Shown: one piece after another, positions 13,770 through 15,851 of the stretch
Position numbering within the stretch: the stretch's first letter is position 1
Layout of the letters: each line of letters begins with the position of its first letter
Origin: Candidatus Poribacteria bacterium
GTDB taxonomy: Bacteria > Poribacteria > WGA-4E > WGA-3G
Length of the DNA stretch: 15,851 nt
NCBI GenBank assembly: GCA_009845505.1
Contig: VXZL01000633.1
Span: 1 to 15,851, forward strand
Direction: 5' to 3'
Program-made: the position numbers and the translations under genes
The notes under the pieces: generated by a model
What the model was told of the DNA's origin: nothing
Database searches by the model: none
Seen by the model: only the letters and a program-made list of their open reading frames with translations

Positions 13770-14549
13770 AAACATCTGGAAGGTTTAGAAATTCCAGATA
13801 TTATTGATGCCCTGCAATCCGTCGGCGTGAGCGGTGCCGATTTATGCGTTCGCCCCGGCTATCCGGTGAACCCAGAAAACGCCACTGAGGCACTACCCGC
13901 TGCCGCAAAGCAATTCGCTGATGCTGGTTTGTCCATTCCACTCGTCACAACACCCGGCGACTTCCTCGACCCGACACAAGAAGAGACGCAACGCGTTTAC
14001 GCTGCCGCCGGTGAAGCCGGTGTCGAAAATATCAAATTAGGATACTGGCACTGGCATGCAGAAGACGGAGGTTACTGGGCACAGGTCGACTTTATCCGAA
14101 CCCAATTGGAAGGGTTCGCCAAACTCTCCGCACAATACGGACCCCGAACCTGTATCCATAACCATTCTGGCACCTCCATGGGACTCAATTCATGTGCAGT
14201 CATGAACCTTGTAAAGGGTTTCGATCCGCAACACGTCGGTGTTTTCGCCGATACAGGACATCTCTCAATCGTCGGTGAACCCATCAACATGGCACTCGAT
14301 ATTGTCAAATCGCACCTCGCTGTTATGGCGTTCAAGGATCTTGCGCGTTCCCCCGGTATGAGCGGCGGCAGAGTTGTCCGAATGAGCAAAGGCTTCGTTG
14401 ACTGGGAAACAGCAGTGAGGACGTTACGAACCATCGACTTTTCAGGTCCCGTGAGTTTCCACAGTGAATATAGCGGAGAACCCGTGGAGACCGTCATCGA
14501 CCTTGCACGCATAGATGTCCGTTTCATAAGAAGTTTAATGGACAAATAG
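13761..14549 (+). CDS. Xylose isomerase-like TIM-barrel protein (sugar isomerase/epimerase)
   Basis: This protein belongs to the AP endonuclease family 2/xylose-isomerase-like barrel fold, which includes sugar epimerases and inosose dehydratases. I start it at MFTKHLEGL (262 residues), the natural barrel beginning. An upstream in-frame ATG at 13710 adds 17 residues encoded entirely by the IS right end, yet it has a good SD (GGAGG, 6 bases away), so an extended product is possible. Likely metal-site residues lie in CIHNHSG (about 131-137), FADTGHL (about 161-167) and SFHSEY (about 232-237). The IS lies 7 bases upstream and probably separates the gene from its original promoter at 12441-12470. 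It is followed after 10 bp by a second barrel gene, so the two form an operon. Substrate unknown; the DgoD-like neighbour suggests sugar or sugar-acid catabolism. Confidence 0.8.
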   Translation: MFTKHLEGLEIPDIIDALQSVGVSGADLCVRPGYPVNPENATEALPAAAKQFADAGLSIPLVTTPGDFLDPTQEETQRVYAAAGEAGVENIKLGYWHWHAEDGGYWAQVDFIRTQLEGFAKLSAQYGPRTCIHNHSGTSMGLNSCAVMNLVKGFDPQHVGVFADTGHLSIVGEPINMALDIVKSHLAVMAFKDLARSPGMSGGRVVRMSKGFVDWETAVRTLRTIDFSGPVSFHSEYSGEPVETVIDLARIDVRFIRSLMDK

Positions 14550-14559
14550 AGGGAAATAA

Positions 14560-15366
14560 ATGTTTCAGCTAGGCTTAAATACCAGCACAATTCGTCCTGC
14601 CGGATTAATGGACAAGATTCGGATCGCTGCCGAAACCGGCTATTCAGCGATTGAGTTATGGAACGACGATCTAACGGCTTACGAGGAGCAAGGCGGCTCG
14701 CTCGCCGATGTCAAAAAAGCACTTGATGACTACGGACTTTCGGTTCCCACTGTCATCGCCTTACACGGTTGGCTTAATACCACAGGTGCGGAACACCAAG
14801 AAGCCATCGAAGAGGCAAAACGGCGGATGGCGCAAGCCGCTGCTGTCGGATCAACCTATATCATCTCAAGCCCACCGCGTGAGGTGGCAGATTTGCAGTT
14901 AGGTGGCAAGAACTACCGCGAACTGCTTGAACTCGGACGCGAATTCGGCGTTAAACCCGCCATGGAATTCCTCGGTTTCGTTGATGGTGTCAACCAAGTC
15001 AAACATGCCTGGGAAGTGATGGAAGTCGCAGATCATCCCGATAGCACGATTGTCCTTGATCCGTTCCACATCTATCGCGGCGGCGGGGAAATAGACGACA
15101 TGAAGGGTATCCCCGGTGAGAAAATCGCAGTCTTCCACTTCAACGACGCGCCTGCACAACCCGCACGCGAGGAGCAATCGGACGCAGACAGAGTTTATCC
15201 GGGTGATGGTATTCTTGACCTCGGACAGATGATCGCTATCTTGAAGGACGCTGGATATTCAGGGGTCATCTCGTTGGAGTTGTTCAATCCCAACTATTGG
15301 GAACAAGACCCCGCAGAAGTTGCTCGTATTGGGTTGGAAAAGATGCAGGTTATACTACAGTCCTGA
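14560..15366 (+). CDS. Xylose isomerase-like TIM-barrel protein, IolE/hydroxypyruvate-isomerase-like
   Basis: This 268-residue barrel protein differs clearly from the one upstream. Strand-end motifs suit a divalent metal site: AIELW with Glu32, AMEFLGF with Glu138, LDPFHIYRGGG (about 167-177) and ISLELFNPNYW (about 238-248, Glu242). FHFNDAP (about 192-198) is typical of inosose dehydratase and hydroxypyruvate isomerase relatives. The reaction is probably epimerisation, isomerisation or dehydration of a keto sugar; which one cannot be told from the sequence. An SD-like GAGGG follows the stop of the previous gene, and the ATG is 10 bases after that stop, so the two are cotranslated. The stop codon lies inside the first copy of a direct repeat at 15359. 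Confidence 0.82.
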   Translation: MFQLGLNTSTIRPAGLMDKIRIAAETGYSAIELWNDDLTAYEEQGGSLADVKKALDDYGLSVPTVIALHGWLNTTGAEHQEAIEEAKRRMAQAAAVGSTYIISSPPREVADLQLGGKNYRELLELGREFGVKPAMEFLGFVDGVNQVKHAWEVMEVADHPDSTIVLDPFHIYRGGGEIDDMKGIPGEKIAVFHFNDAPAQPAREEQSDADRVYPGDGILDLGQMIAILKDAGYSGVISLELFNPNYWEQDPAEVARIGLEKMQVILQS

Positions 15367-15462
15367 TATAATTTTGATTTAATCACCATTTGTTTTTGTA
15401 GCATTTCTGCTGTGCTTTGTGATACAGTAGTCCTGATATAGTTTTTGGTTTAACCACCATTT
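15359..15462. repeat. Direct repeat, two copies 70 bp apart
   Basis: Copy 1 (15359-15391) and copy 2 (15429-15462) both begin AGTCCTGATATA and end CACCATTT, differing by three substitutions and one single-base gap. The DNA following each copy is also weakly alike (ATTT then GCTG), so the unit may be a decayed 70-bp tandem duplication. Copy 1 contains the TGA stop of the gene ending at 15366. Nothing else is evident between that gene and the one at 15521. Confidence 0.75.
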
Positions 15463-15520
15463 TTTATCTGATTTGCAGCTGAGGCTACCTTCAGCGATTG
15501 TTATTTAAAGGAGAAATGAA

Positions 15521-15760
15521 ATGCCTATAGAGACAGGTGAACGTCTGACTTTCGATGAAATGATAGATCAGTATCCCGACCAATGGCTGTTTATTGTTGA
15601 TCCTGAAATCAATAATGAAACTTCAGAGCTTATATCAGGTATAGTTACTGCCCATAGTGATTTAAGGGATGATGTTTATAGTGAACTAAGGACCCTTACA
15701 GGCGGTGCCGTTATACGTTATACTGGGGAGATTCCAGAAGGGAGATTGTGCCTGCTATAA
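15521..15760 (+). CDS. Small conserved-type protein coupled to the next gene
   Basis: This 79-residue soluble acidic protein has a strong SD (AAAGGAG at 15507-15513) 7 bases before its ATG. Features are an N-terminal TFDEMIDQYPDQWLFIVDPE (10-29) and a C-terminal YTGEIPEG (67-74). The pattern (a F-x-E-x-x-x-x-YP-x-QW start, a middle SGIVTAHSD, a YTGEIP end) matches my memory of small proteins encoded just before retropepsin-like aspartic proteases in cyanobacteria and other bacteria. That comparison is from memory only. Its stop overlaps the next ATG (TAATG, 15758-15762), so the two should be translated together. A toxin-antitoxin-like or protease-accessory role is possible; none is shown. Confidence 0.7.
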   Translation: MPIETGERLTFDEMIDQYPDQWLFIVDPEINNETSELISGIVTAHSDLRDDVYSELRTLTGGAVIRYTGEIPEGRLCLL

Positions 15761-15851
15761 TGAGTCAGACACGTTTTGCGTTAAGCCCTGACAAATTAAT
15801 CATGGTTCAAGCTACAATACATGCATTAGACGATAGCAAGCATGTTACCAT
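15760..15851 (+). CDS. Partial gene, possibly a retropepsin-like protease
   Basis: An open frame begins at the ATG overlapping the previous stop and runs off the window. The 30 visible residues begin MSQTRFALSPDKLIM and end with DDSKHVT. This is compatible with the first beta strands of a small aspartic protease, whose DTG motif would lie further on, but the catalytic motif is not in view. Assignment rests mainly on the identity guessed for its upstream partner. Confidence 0.5.
   Translation, partial: MSQTRFALSPDKLIMVQATIHALDDSKHVT

Noticed and set aside
14072..14590. 172-residue minus-strand open frame
   Set aside because: It is the antisense shadow of two TIM-barrel genes with conserved motifs on the plus strand.

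Overview
The window is 15.85 kb of bacterial chromosome with moderate GC content and compact, mostly SD-led genes. The gene mix suggests Candidatus Poribacteria or a similar poorly cultured lineage: a DUF6785/DUF6784-type membrane protein, secreted repeat/C-type-lectin proteins, a DgoD-like enolase-superfamily enzyme beside xylose-isomerase-like TIM barrels, an Rpn-family nuclease and a TnpB element. That placement is inference from remembered gene content, since no rRNA or marker gene is present.

Layout. At 78-3841 lie an M50B-like membrane metalloprotease, a small two-helix membrane protein on the minus strand (832-1050), a 646-residue polytopic membrane protein and a small lipoprotein. At 3895-6967 is a pyrimidine block: class 1B dihydroorotate dehydrogenase (pyrD), an Rpn/PD-(D/E)XK nuclease carrying an in-frame 12-bp tandem repeat, and aspartate carbamoyltransferase (pyrB). 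The pyrB product ends in a four-cysteine zinc module with exactly the Cys spacing of the E. coli regulatory chain PyrI, but without PyrI's nucleotide-binding domain. Near-consensus promoters abut the ATG of pyrD and of the Rpn gene, predicting leaderless mRNAs.

At 7024-10915 (minus) is an operon of three tandem paralogs, each with an export signal, two carboxypeptidase-regulatory-like beta domains and a C-terminal cysteine-poor C-type-lectin-like domain. One copy is a lipoprotein; the others have ordinary N-terminal signals or anchors.

At 11156-15366 (plus) is a sugar-acid/sugar catabolic cluster: a DgoD-like dehydratase and two xylose-isomerase-like TIM-barrel proteins. A tnpB-only IS200/IS605 (IS1341-type) element has inserted just 5' of the first TIM-barrel gene. 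If its left junction is the TTAC at 12476-12479, removing it joins a consensus promoter (TCGACA, 18 bp, TATAAT) to that gene's ATG. The element would then have captured the host promoter for tnpB. The predicted omega-RNA guide spans the gene's start codon. The transcribed leader of tnpB can fold into a three-way junction whose closing helix has two alternative registers.

At 15359-15851 are a 70-bp-spaced direct repeat and a translationally coupled small gene pair cut by the window end. The first gene resembles the small protein that precedes retropepsin-like proteases in cyanobacteria. No tRNA, rRNA, CRISPR array, integrase or tnpA was seen.
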